Shown: positions 51,001-57,582 of the stretch, in pieces
How positions within the stretch are numbered: the stretch's first letter is position 1
Layout of the letters: every line of letters starts with the position of its first letter
From: Colius striatus
Lineage: Eukaryota; Chordata; Aves; Coliiformes; Coliidae
Direction of reading: 5' to 3'
DNA length: 64,000 nucleotides
Assembly: GCF_028858725.1 (NCBI RefSeq)
Contig: NC_084762.1
Span: 33,137,298 to 33,201,297 of the forward strand
Position numbers and translations under genes: made by a program
The notes under the pieces: model-generated
Database searches by the model: none
What the model was told of the DNA's origin: nothing
The model's input: only the letters and a program-made list of their open reading frames with translations

Positions 51001-54000
51001 CCACCAGATCTAGGATAGAGTGCACAGTTTAAATAATACTGTTTCATTGTAAAATGTATAGTATAAAAAATAAGGATATTCAGTGCAAGAACATCTATAA
51101 AATTGCCTTTTAAATAGCTCTACTAGTCAAAATTCTTCACAGTTACCCCTGTCATAGCGATGAACACGAGCAAAGTCCCAACAGCCTGATGGTATGTTCT
51201 GTCAAGCAGATGGGTAAGGATCTCCTGGATTTGCCTTACGCAGAGCTAAAAAGCACCTGTAGCGTGTCCTTTTGAAAAAAGCTGAGCACACTTCGCTGTC
51301 ACCATAGAGGATACTGCTTGGCCATGTCTGATCAAACCATCCATATCACTTAGGATTGGGTTTTCGTACCACAGGACATGAGCTGACAGTTCTGTTCCTA
51401 ACCTTTCCTTTCCTTAGAGTCTCTCTTCAGCTGGAAATGTTGTGGACTGTTATTTTTGACATAACATGGGTGAGGATTTCTGTTTTGACATGATCTCATG
51501 TTTAGATATGTTGACTTGCCCCAATATGTGGAATCTGATACCTCTTTAATCTATCACAGAATTCGATTCTTCGTCAGATCATTCTGTGAAAGTTTTCTTT
51601 AGCTCTTTGGTCAGAAAAGCACCTCAGAGGAACGGGATTTGCTTAGTCATTTGTGAAACTCAGGGAGTTAATTTTTTCCCTCAAACATTTGATCTTGCTG
51701 TTCTCTTTCCGATTCCCTTCAGCACAAACACAGGATTTCATTCCTCATGTATTGGTTCTTCCATCCTCCCTGTCCTTAGCAGGATGTCACGATGGCAAAT
51801 GTTCTCATAACGCACTCGTGCCATGCGCTTTGCCTTCTGGAGGGTTCAGCTGACAGTGGGGGGGATCAGCAGCAAATGGAAACAGAGAGAGGTCAGCCAA
51901 ATTCTCCAGCTAGTTTGCAAATTTCTGGTATAGATAGGAAGGAAAAGAGAAACAGAGAAAGCTGTCTGCCAAAGACTGGAACACAGCTAACTTAGAAGAT
52001 GTACTAGAGCTCTGGTTTCTTGATCCTATCCAGCAGCCATATAGCATTTCGTGGAGACTTGGGCTAAGTTTTTTTGTCTTTTCATATGATACCTCTGTCC
52101 ATTCTGTCTCTGAGCAGCAAATATGTTTTGCTAGTGCCTGATTGGCCTGCCTGAGCACCAAGAAGTTTCTGGCAGTTCATAAAACAAGATTTCCCTTTGT
52201 AGTATTATATTTTGTGTCATCTTGGAACATGATGTGTTGGCAGTGCAGAGGAAAAATAAGTTGGAAATGACTCTTTCACACTTTGTTGTATTATTTTCCT
52301 GTTCTGTTTCACTGTGATTTCTCCGTTTCATGCTAGAGAAAGTTGTTTGTCAAGTTCTGTTCTGAAATTCCCCATCTCTGTGGCATGTCGAGGCTCAGTG
52401 TGGTGCTGTAGGAGTATTTTTTGCCTTCTGTCACATAGGTAAAATGAAGAAGGCCACTACCAAAAAACTAGTGATGTAAGCTGTTACCTCATTAAACAGT
52501 GAACCGTTTATGTTGACAGTGGTACTTTTGTGTATGGTAAAGATTCAGTATTTTGAGAGGAAGTTGCTATGTTGGTACTTTGTATTTGGGTCAGTCAGCC
52601 AAGTGTGACAGCACAGAAGGATTGCTGGTTGCCTTTAGGGTACTTAAATGTAACTTTGTTTTATTACAACAGATGATCTGTCACAGCTTGTCCACTATAC
52701 CTTCCCAAAGTCAGTGCTTCGACATTCTCCAGACTGGCATCTGTAAATATCTGGTGAGTACCATTTTGTCTTAAAGGTTAAGGTCTTGTGATAAATTTTG
52801 TAACAGTCTCATTACCCTCAAATCCACTTATTCCACATGCTTTGTGTATCATCTCAGCATTTGCAACAGTTCTAAACAATAATAGTAGAGTTTTAAAGAA
52901 TGTCTAGTAACTGTGAGTGCCCCAACTCACGTGGATGTTTTTGCTGTGCTTTGTGCATAGTTCAGTTTGTTTTCCAGCTGCAGATCAAAGGGTGTCTTGC
53001 TTTGGCTCGGTTTGCTTTTTAAAAGAGCAACTAGCAGCTGCTTATCCTTATCCTGAACACTCCCAGAGCTGAGGATGGGGCGGGGGCTGGCAGGGCTGAA
53101 GCTGTGTGACAGAATAGTGAGGGACAGAGTCTGCAGTTCCCTGTGATGCCGCCTGCTGGGAGAGGGGACCTGTCTGTTCATCTGGCGAGGTGGTGCTGTG
53201 ATCTCCACACGTACCCACGGCTCCCTTGGTCAAGCCCTGCTGAAAATGACTAGAGCAAGGCTTCCATGGGGAGTGGCTTACCTTGGGCCTTACCTGGACT
53301 TTGAGGGGTGAGTGGTCACTCAGATCACAACTTCTAAAGCAGCTTACATGTTCTACTGCACCGTGTCTTCGAGAGCAAGCAGTTGTGTGGAGCTTTGTAG
53401 CTGAGACTGCTGCCCAAGGTCTCTAGCAGGAGGACTGCACCTAACAGTGAAGAAAGGCACCGTGTAGGCACCATCCCATATAGGAACTTACTTGAGCAGT
53501 CTTATCTACTGGATTTGTGTAAACTGAAACGTCTGTGTTCACATCACCTTCCAGACTGGCTGACTGGCACACTGTATCAGCAGCATTGGCTGATTTGCTC
53601 TTTCAGGGTGCTTTGTTACATGCAGACACCTGCCCGGCTCGCTGTCCTCTCCTGCTTGTGGTTGCTCAGGAACATGATTACTAGTTTTCTTCACTTGGTG
53701 CCTCAGCATCCTGCAGCATTCAGCAGGGGCTCAGTGACAGTTGCAGTACATCCTCTGCTAGACAGGAGCAGCACCCTTCTGCCTCTGTAGCTGCCTGGTG
53801 CAAGGGCAGCTTGGGACATGAATCTGTGCCTGTGGCCTCAAAATGCACCTGGGGTCATGGGCTGGGAGTATTTAAGTTTGAACCCATGGCTGCTCTTTCC
53901 CCTCTTGTGAGCAGAGTCACACCGACGAAACGCATTCCAGGCTTCTACAGCTCGTGTTTTACCAATCTTTTTCTAAATGTTTCTAAAAGAATCAGCTGAC

Positions 54001-57000
54001 CTTGCTGAGTGAACCAAACGCCTCTTTCAGCCAAAAACCATGTACTTGCAGGAGAGCAAATCAGGCTACTCTAAAACTTCTTAGTTTTTTGTAAAGTAAG
54101 TGGGGCCACATTTCTGATGCATGGACTTCTTTTTTTATAGCTCTGCATGACAAAAACCTCGGATAGTTACTCAGCAGCCCTTCAAAATGGAAACTGCTCT
54201 TTCCTTCACTGCAACTACCCAAAAAAGATTTGTTTCTAAATTATTTATCATGCCTGTAAAACCCTTACTCAAGTTGATGTTCTCGTTTTAACACCAGAAG
54301 AGCATCGCCCAGCTCTGGGCCCACCTCGTGTTTCAGTAGCTTTAACTGAACCCAGCTCACGGTGCTTCCGTCCCTCTGGGGCAGGGACATGGCTGGGGAC
54401 ACGCACCCTGATGGTGATCCAGCGGAAGCTTTTCTTTCTGGAGAGTAAATTCGAGTTTCCTTCTACCTCAGTGGCTGCTCACTGCTGTTTCAAGACATGA
54501 AAGAGCTGCTCCATCCCCTGATACATGCTTAAAAGGGCAGACCTGCTCTGTTTGTGCTGGTACCATCTTACCAAGCGAGGCCCAGAGCAGTATTTTTGAG
54601 GGGTTTTTTTTTCCCTTTAAAAATACATTTGAGATGAGCGTTTATTTGGAGGAGATGGAATGAAGATGGTGGTTTAACCTTCTGTGGGTGTGGATGGCAG
54701 TTGGTCAGCAAAATGGGGATTTGAAAAATTGGAGCAGCTTGGTGTAGACTTTGAACAGAAACAAAATCACAGCTGCCAGGGTACCAGTGGGAGTCGTTTG
54801 GCTCTAGACACGTTTGTAGACCAGCACAAAAACTGTATGAAGTGATGAACCTGGGTTTGGTGCTTTTTGTTTGACTGCAGGTTGGATTGGTTGTGATACC
54901 TGACAGCACGGCGGGCTCTGTTCTGTGTGCCATAAATAAGCTCCTGGATCAGGCTTGCATCCTCAGCGAAACCCTGCACAAGTTCTTAGCCTCTTGCTGT
55001 TACAGTCTCCTGTACTTTCTGCTCACTTTGGACAAAGAGGATGCGGAACATATGCAGAAAAGGTAATGCTGCTTTTTGTACCATGTTAATTGTCCCTGCC
55101 TTTACACCCACAGCTATTACAGAGATGTAAAAGACACCCCTCGCCCACATCCCCCAATTTGTTTTGCTGCCTTTTGCTTATTCAAAACAGTACTTGGATT
55201 TAAGGAAAACATCTGCAAAGTTAGCTGGAGTTGTTTAAGGCAATAAATGAAGAAGGTTTCATCGTGAATTGTTCGAGTTAGAAGTCAGGATGGTTCTGAC
55301 TTCTGAAAGGGGGGTATTTATACCTTAATCTGTAGCTTTAGCCTTTAGTTTCATTAAATACATTGAAAAGCAACATGCAGAGGATTTGGCTTTATAAGCT
55401 TGTACTCTTAACTGACTTGATATTTCAGCTTTAACAGAACTTTGCAGGCATCGTTTTACACACTACAAATCCATTTGATTTAAAACAACAAAATCTAGAG
55501 ATACCAGATTTAAACGGTTATTTACTTATATAACAGAAATGTCTTCCAACAGTTTAAACTTCAGATTTTAACTGTTCCATATACAGGAAAGTTGTTCAAA
55601 GCTTACTTAAAATGTAAGATGTGTTTTTAAAGCCAGAGTCCTCCTTCGCTTACTGTATTTAGTGACTTGCAGATCACAAAAAGCTGATGGCGTTGTTTGT
55701 CGTCTTACAAGTCTTAAATAAAGACTCAGGTGTACCTGAATGATGACTGAAACAAAAACCTCTTCCCAGCTACACTAAGCAGAAATTACACTGTGTAAGA
55801 GCTTCAGCAATATCTGTAGCTCCAGGGCAGGACCTTAATTTTTTTCATAATTATACAGTATCTTCAAGTTTAGCATTTTCTGGTACAGATTTTCTGCTTT
55901 GGCATTAAATGTGGTGGGGGCAGTTGCATGACTGAGTTCAGAGCGGCACAGCGAGTCAACGGAAGCAAGCGCGCCTGAAATCCGCATCCTCCCATCATTT
56001 CAGCTTTTGTTCTCTGTTCTTCACAGGGACATGCTGTGGGGATCGTGCATTTCTGCATTAGCACTCCTGCCACGGTTACTGAGGCTGATGCTGCAAAGCC
56101 TGCAAGTGAGCAGGATCTGTCGGGAAGAGCTGCCCATTGTTGCTCAGTTGCTTCGCTTACTAATGCAGCACGGTCAGCTCAGGAGCCATATGATCACAAA
56201 TGAATTTTTGGTGCAACAGATTATCAAGGACATCATGGTATGAAACTTCTCCTTCTCTTCCACAGCTTACAAGGGTTTAAAATTATTGCAAATGGATGCT
56301 TAGCAAAACACAAGTTACGATTGTCTTCTGTTTGTCTTGGAAGCCCAGGCGGCTGCCTGTCCGAGCTGCTGTGGCCACTGCACAGATGAGGTGCTTTAGA
56401 AGTTGAGCTTGCACCCAGTCTGGGGCCTGGGACAACAAAACAGCCTGCCCAAAGGACAGCTGTCCCACAATAAGAAACTACTTCTTTCTGGCCATTGGAG
56501 CTGGGGTATGGAGGTGTGTGAAGATGGTACTAAATCAGACAAGCTCTCTTAAAGTTATGTGCAACGCAAAATACATTCTCTTTCAAATGTTGCAAGCCCC
56601 AAAGCTTCTATTCACACCTCTGTGTTCCAGTGCTCTCGGAGAGAAGCTTTACAGTGGCTTCTCTCATCAGGAAAAAAAACATCTGAAACTGCCTTTGCAC
56701 AAAGTTTTGGGTGCAGAGAGTTTGTGGCACATGGATCTGACTGAGCCCCACAGGCCCGTTAGCTGCTCCACTCCTGAAGGGTCTGTCACCAGAAAGTGTC
56801 ACGGCAGTGGTGGCGAAGGCAGCTTTGAGAGGGCACCAGGCAAGGGCTCTCCGAGACAAGCGGCTGGTTTCCTTCGGTGTGTCTGTGATATCCCACTGTG
56901 GGGGCGTTGTGCTGGTTGTTTTGGGTTTTTTTCTGGATGCTGAGGAGGGTGAATTATGGGCCTGTGGGCGATGCTGCTGTTAGTAGCAGTTCTCCTGCAG

Positions 57001-57455
57001 ACTGAGGTTTTGAGCTCTCCTGCTCTACTGGAACCACGCTCATTTGCATTGTAATTGCCTATAAATTGCAGAATTGGAAGTAAGCAAGCCGCTATAATTA
57101 AGAGTAAGGCAATTGCACCTGCTGTAACTCACACATGTCAGTGTAACACTGAGCAGTATCGCTTCATTCTTTCAGTGTTGGAATGCAGGAAAGAGAGGAA
57201 CAATGTCACTGCAGGCAGGGGAGCAAGGGCCATCCCCTGCCTTGAGCAGCTCACCTGGGTAACTGAAAACAAAGTGAAGCTTTGCAAGTGCTGTGAGTGA
57301 CAATGAGTTTGACCTTTTTTTTTTCCCCCCCTTCTTTCTAGATGCTGAAGAGTGGTGAAGTTCAAGAGCAGTGGCTAACAGACCTCCATTACTGTTTCAA
57401 CATCTACCTTGCCTCTCATCCCCAGGGCCCAGGCCCTATCAACACAGTGTATTAA
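5864..57455 (+). CDS. TEX10: TEX10, Ipi1-family ribosome-assembly protein (spliced, 14 coding exons)
   Basis: Joined exons 5864-6043, 6798-7504, 13529-13772, 15642-15754, 18417-18655, 21445-21580, 27450-27625, 28051-28228, 39022-39110, 40261-40394, 52673-52753, 54881-55062, 56027-56237 and 57342-57455 give 2784 nt, encoding 927 residues. Human TEX10 is about 929. All introns are GT-AG and all phases agree. The start [20 protein letters not shown] is the family's lysine-rich, NLS-like N-terminus, and the ATG has A at -3. Exon 3 carries most of the conserved Ipi1/TEX10 alpha-helical repeat region (about residues 60-295). TEX10 is known as a nuclear partner of PELP1, WDR18, LAS1L and SENP3 in ITS2 processing and 60S maturation, and in the 5FMC complex. 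No frameshift, internal stop or missing exon is seen. GC content is uneven: exon 9 differs strongly from its neighbours. Confidence 0.95.
6044..6797 (+). other. TEX10 intron 2
   Basis: Phase-0 intron of 754 nt. It contains an (AAAT)n microsatellite at 6113-6139 and no other feature I can see. The acceptor tract is TTTCCTTTTAG. Confidence 0.85.
6113..6139. repeat. (AAAT)n microsatellite
   Basis: About six copies of AAAT/AATG in tandem in TEX10 intron 2, with one interrupted unit. Confidence 0.8.
6798..7504 (+). CDS. TEX10: TEX10 exon 3, residues 61-296
   Basis: The largest coding exon (707 nt). It opens with [20 protein letters not shown] and includes [18 protein letters not shown] and [17 protein letters not shown], segments strongly conserved in the vertebrate protein. 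It forms the core of the Ipi1/TEX10 helical-repeat domain. It ends after the first two bases of an Arg codon, with donor GTAAGA at 7505. Confidence 0.95.
7505..13528 (+). other. TEX10 intron 3
   Basis: Intron of about 6 kb. It contains the solo LTR at 8411-8901. The rest (8.9-13.5 kb) is AT-rich with short open frames that do not look coding and no further repeat family that I recognise. A bulged inverted repeat lies near 13063-13119. The acceptor is TTGTTTAG. Confidence 0.8.
8411..8901 (+). mobile_element. solo LTR of an avian endogenous retrovirus (ERVL-like)
   Basis: Starts TGTTGTGGTTTAACCCC and ends near GAGGACA. It carries the GGTTGAGATAAGAACGGTTTAAT block, the TTATATACTGGGCATGATG TATA-type box and the TGTTATCAAGACTGTTCTCAG block, all familiar from the widespread avian LTR family of this type. 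There is no primer-binding site or internal region after it, so it is a solo LTR. No clear target-site duplication remains. It lies in sense orientation in TEX10 intron 3. Confidence 0.85.
13529..13772 (+). CDS. TEX10: TEX10 exon 4, residues 296-377
   Basis: Its first base completes the split Arg codon from exon 3. It encodes [20 protein letters not shown] followed by [17 protein letters not shown], a hallmark TEX10 helix. It ends in phase 0 at DETYKM before donor GTAAGG. Confidence 0.94.
13773..15641 (+). other. TEX10 intron 4
   Basis: Intron of 1.87 kb, AT-rich, with acceptor TTTCCTTAACAG. I see no repeat or gene in it. Confidence 0.85.
15642..15754 (+). CDS. TEX10: TEX10 exon 5, residues 378-415
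   Basis: Encodes [20 protein letters not shown] and then a lysine-rich stretch (KHKKKDSFK). It ends after two bases of a split Ser codon, with donor GTAAGA at 15755. Confidence 0.93.
17448..17950 (-). mobile_element. CR1 LINE 3' fragment, interrupted by a second CR1
   Basis: Reverse-oriented CR1: the 3' terminal motif appears on the + strand as GGTAGGGGTTGGAAGGGACC (about 17467). It is followed by the GGGCAGCCTGTGCCAGGGCT and CCGTGTTCCAGTTTGTGCC blocks of the ORF2 end. The element breaks at about 17760, where another CR1 tail is inserted, and resumes at about 17833 with the TATAAGCATTGGTAAGATTC block. It is 5'-truncated, as is usual for CR1. Confidence 0.9.
17760..17832 (-). mobile_element. 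short CR1 tail nested inside an older CR1
   Basis: A second CR1 3' terminus (GAATCACAGAATGATAGGGG and onwards) about 73 bp long splits the surrounding CR1. The surrounding element's sequence continues on both sides, so this copy is the younger one. Confidence 0.8.
18417..18655 (+). CDS. TEX10: TEX10 exon 6, residues 415-495
   Basis: Begins with the last base of a split Ser codon. It includes [20 protein letters not shown] and [20 protein letters not shown], both typical of TEX10. It ends with one base of a split Val codon before donor GTAAGA. The acceptor at 18415-18416 is chosen because it keeps the frame. Confidence 0.94.
19979..20478 (+). mobile_element. solo LTR, endogenous retrovirus, related to the one at 21968-23261
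   Basis: Starts TGTTGTGGTTTAAGCC and ends CCCATCACA (500 bp). It shares blocks such as GGTTCTGGGCAAAACAGACTC and GACAGGGAGGGCTC with the longer LTR in the next intron, so the two belong to related subfamilies. No internal region follows. I see no clear target-site duplication. Confidence 0.8.
20708..20805 (-). mobile_element. CR1 LINE 3' end fragment
   Basis: On the + strand it reads AGAATCATAGAATTGTTCAG, then GGAAAAGGCCTTTAAGATCA, the reverse complement of the CR1 3' terminus. It is about 100 bp and strongly 5'-truncated. Confidence 0.8.
21445..21580 (+). CDS. TEX10: TEX10 exon 7, residues 495-540
   Basis: Encodes [20 protein letters not shown] and then [20 protein letters not shown], matching the conserved TEX10 segment. 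It starts with two bases of a split codon and ends with AG of a split Arg codon before donor GTAAAA. This exon is bracketed by two related LTRs. Confidence 0.94.
22420..22790. repeat. about 81-bp tandem repeat inside the LTR
   Basis: The motif ATACAGGGTC recurs at 22432, 22513 and 22594, an 81-bp step. A variant (ATATCGGGTC) follows at 22690, one unit plus 15 bp. The units also share a GGTTGCAGTTTCTGC-like segment. Confidence 0.8.
22836..22910. repeat. about 36-bp tandem duplication inside the LTR
   Basis: AGTCTCTGCCCCTGAT starts at 22838 and again at 22874, each followed by a GGGG-containing segment. Confidence 0.7.
27450..27625 (+). CDS. TEX10: TEX10 exon 8, residues 540-599
   Basis: Encodes [20 protein letters not shown], then [16 protein letters not shown] and [14 protein letters not shown]. 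It ends with a single G of a split Asp codon before donor GTAAGA. Codons are mostly A/T-ending, unlike the next exon. Confidence 0.95.
27626..28050 (+). other. TEX10 intron 8
   Basis: Short intron (425 nt). Its 3' half becomes GC- and CpG-rich and merges into the exon 9 island. The acceptor is GTGCCGGCAG. Confidence 0.85.
27960..28400. other. intragenic CpG/GC island around TEX10 exon 9
   Basis: CpG-dense DNA covers the end of intron 8, exon 9 and the start of intron 9, with AT-rich sequence on both sides. It contains repeated CGCG and GCGC steps. There is no independent evidence for a transcript starting here. Confidence 0.7.
28051..28228 (+). CDS. TEX10: TEX10 exon 9, residues 599-658
   Basis: Encodes [20 protein letters not shown], then [20 protein letters not shown], the conserved TEX10 segment. 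Of the 59 whole or completed codons, 57 end in G or C, in strong contrast to exons 8 and 10. Phases match both neighbours and the donor is GTACGG, so it is a functional exon and not an insertion. Confidence 0.95.
31043..31057. repeat. (TG)n microsatellite
   Basis: Seven TG units in TEX10 intron 9. Confidence 0.8.
31709..31720. repeat. homopolymer C12
   Basis: Run of twelve C in TEX10 intron 9; prone to sequencing error. Confidence 0.85.
32077..32295 (-). mobile_element. CR1 LINE fragment lacking its 3' terminus
   Basis: The reverse strand matches the CR1 ORF2 C-terminal region. On the + strand, blocks such as GGGCAGCCTGTTCCAGTGCT and ACCCGTTACCCCTTGTCCCA are present. The usual terminal 80 or so bp (the GGTTGGAAGGGACC block) is absent on the left, so this copy is broken at both ends. 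Confidence 0.85.
32981..32996. repeat. homopolymer A16
   Basis: Sixteen A followed by CAACCCAACC. It could be a decayed poly(A) tail, but no retrocopy is evident beside it. Confidence 0.7.
35926..35935. repeat. homopolymer G10
   Basis: Run of ten G in TEX10 intron 9. Confidence 0.85.
36920..37351 (-). other. unassigned 143-codon open frame in TEX10 intron 9
   Basis: The longest open frame in the introns that is not explained by an exon, CpG island or repeat. The product is rich in charged residues, with a helix-prone stretch ([20 protein letters not shown]). A second - strand frame (37361-37549) lies directly upstream of it, separated by a stop. I do not recognise the protein. It may be a decayed mobile-element or host-gene copy, or chance. 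Confidence 0.25.
39022..39110 (+). CDS. TEX10: TEX10 exon 10, residues 658-688
   Basis: Encodes [20 protein letters not shown], then [10 protein letters not shown]. The acceptor is TTTTGTGTAG and the donor GTAATC. It begins by completing an Arg codon and ends with one base of a Gly codon, matching exon 11. Too short to show as a long open frame. Confidence 0.93.
39111..40260 (+). other. TEX10 intron 10
   Basis: Intron of 1.15 kb, AT-rich, no feature seen. The acceptor is TTTTTCTCTAG. Confidence 0.85.
40261..40394 (+). CDS. TEX10: TEX10 exon 11, residues 688-732
   Basis: Encodes [20 protein letters not shown] and then [20 protein letters not shown], ending in phase 0 at AVTE. The donor is GTAATA. 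The [13 protein letters not shown] helix is a clear TEX10 signature. Confidence 0.94.
41447..42118 (+). mobile_element. CR1 LINE, internally deleted, sense orientation
   Basis: It opens with a fragment of the ORF2 reverse-transcriptase region (CAGCATGGCCTTATGAAA). It then jumps directly to the ORF2 C-terminal part (GGCATCCTGGCTTGTATCAG) and runs to the 3' end (GAAATGATTCTGTGAAAG). The palm region of the reverse transcriptase is missing. Several stops and frame changes show that it is dead. Confidence 0.88.
42434..42494 (+). mobile_element. CR1 LINE terminal 61 bp, sense orientation
   Basis: GGAGTTGGACTAGATGATCT through CCCTTCCAACCCCTACCACT, the canonical CR1 3' terminus, ending in a TATGATTCTATA tail. 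Extreme 5' truncation. Confidence 0.9.
42783..43345 (+). mobile_element. CR1 LINE fragment with degenerate reverse-transcriptase active site
   Basis: Starts at the reverse-transcriptase catalytic box, which reads FVDGTKLGG (from 42786) where active CR1 elements have an F-A-D-D box, so the second aspartate is lost. It continues through the thumb region (TTGTGTCCAGTTTTGGGCTC) towards the ORF2 end. It stops before the 3' terminus. Confidence 0.85.
44096..44800 (-). mobile_element. CR1 LINE, antisense, with 3' terminus and ORF2 end
   Basis: The + strand shows the reversed 3' terminus (GGTAGGGGTTGGAAGGGACC at about 44109). On the - strand, further in, are ORF2 C-terminal pieces such as [20 protein letters not shown] and [16 protein letters not shown]. 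The 5' end fades out near 44800. It is among the best-preserved CR1 copies in the window, but still 5'-truncated and with frame breaks. Confidence 0.9.
50017..50056. repeat. perfect 14-bp-stem inverted repeat
   Basis: AAGAAATTAAAGAC (50017-50030) and its exact reverse complement GTCTTTAATTTCTT (50043-50056) flank a 12-nt loop, in which CTT and AAG could extend the stem. There is no T-run after it and no known RNA family is recognised. Confidence 0.7.
52673..52753 (+). CDS. TEX10: TEX10 exon 12, residues 733-759
   Basis: Smallest internal coding exon (81 nt, phase 0 at both ends). It encodes [20 protein letters not shown], then TGICKYL. The acceptor is TTACAACAG and the donor GTGAGT. Because it is a multiple of three, skipping it would keep the frame. 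Confidence 0.93.
52754..54880 (+). other. TEX10 intron 12
   Basis: Intron of 2.13 kb of mixed GC content. I see no repeat or gene. The acceptor is TTTGACTGCAG. Confidence 0.85.
54881..55062 (+). CDS. TEX10: TEX10 exon 13, residues 760-820
   Basis: Encodes [20 protein letters not shown], then [11 protein letters not shown] and [20 protein letters not shown]. It ends with AG of a split Arg codon before donor GTAATG. Conserved TEX10 C-terminal helical segment. Confidence 0.95.
55063..56026 (+). other. TEX10 intron 13
   Basis: Intron of 964 nt, AT-rich, no feature seen. The acceptor is CTGTTCTTCACAG. Confidence 0.86.
56027..56237 (+). CDS. TEX10: TEX10 exon 14, residues 820-890
   Basis: Encodes [20 protein letters not shown], then [20 protein letters not shown] and [13 protein letters not shown]. 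It ends in phase 0 before donor GTATGA, a weaker donor than most in this gene. Confidence 0.95.
56238..57341 (+). other. TEX10 intron 14
   Basis: Intron of 1.1 kb with no repeat seen. It ends in a strong T/C tract (57316-57339) before TAG. A 141-codon open frame at 56518-56943 lies in this intron but has no support as a gene. Confidence 0.84.
57342..57455 (+). CDS. TEX10: TEX10 exon 15 (last coding exon), residues 891-927
   Basis: Encodes [20 protein letters not shown], then [17 protein letters not shown] and TAA (57453-57455). The [13 protein letters not shown] block and the terminal TVY are the family's C-terminal signature. Confidence 0.95.
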   Translation: MLKSGEVQEQWLTDLHYCFNIYLASHPQGPGPINTVY

Positions 57456-57582
57456 AGAGGTCGAATGGCATTTATTGTAAAGCATTTACTTCTATTTAGT
57501 TTTGAATGGAAGATGTTGGAACAAAGCTTGTCAATTTTTTTTGTAAGTGAAACAGAATAAAAATTTTACAAAGAACTGCACA
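57456..57582 (+). other. TEX10 3'UTR (short form)
   Basis: About 125 nt from the stop to the expected cleavage site some 20 nt after the AATAAA. A/T-rich. Longer forms using later signals are possible but not supported here. Confidence 0.65.
57556..57561 (+). terminator. TEX10 poly(A) signal
   Basis: Canonical AATAAA 101 nt after the stop codon, with T-rich sequence just upstream (57533-57543) and GT/T-containing sequence (TTGCTTTGCCTTTGC) about 30 nt downstream. Confidence 0.75.

Larger units (their letters stand above)
40395..52672 (+). other. TEX10 intron 11
   Basis: Largest intron (12.3 kb). It contains a CR1 cluster (41447-44800) with three copies in sense and one in antisense, and a perfect 14-bp-stem inverted repeat (50017-50056). 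The remainder (44.8-52.7 kb) is unique-looking, mixed-GC sequence with no gene, RNA or repeat that I recognise. The acceptor is TTTTATTACAACAG. Confidence 0.78.

Noticed and set aside
56518-56943. 141-codon open frame in intron 14
   Set aside because: Lies wholly in an intron of a well-defined gene, overlaps open frames in other phases and on the other strand, and shows no recognisable domain.
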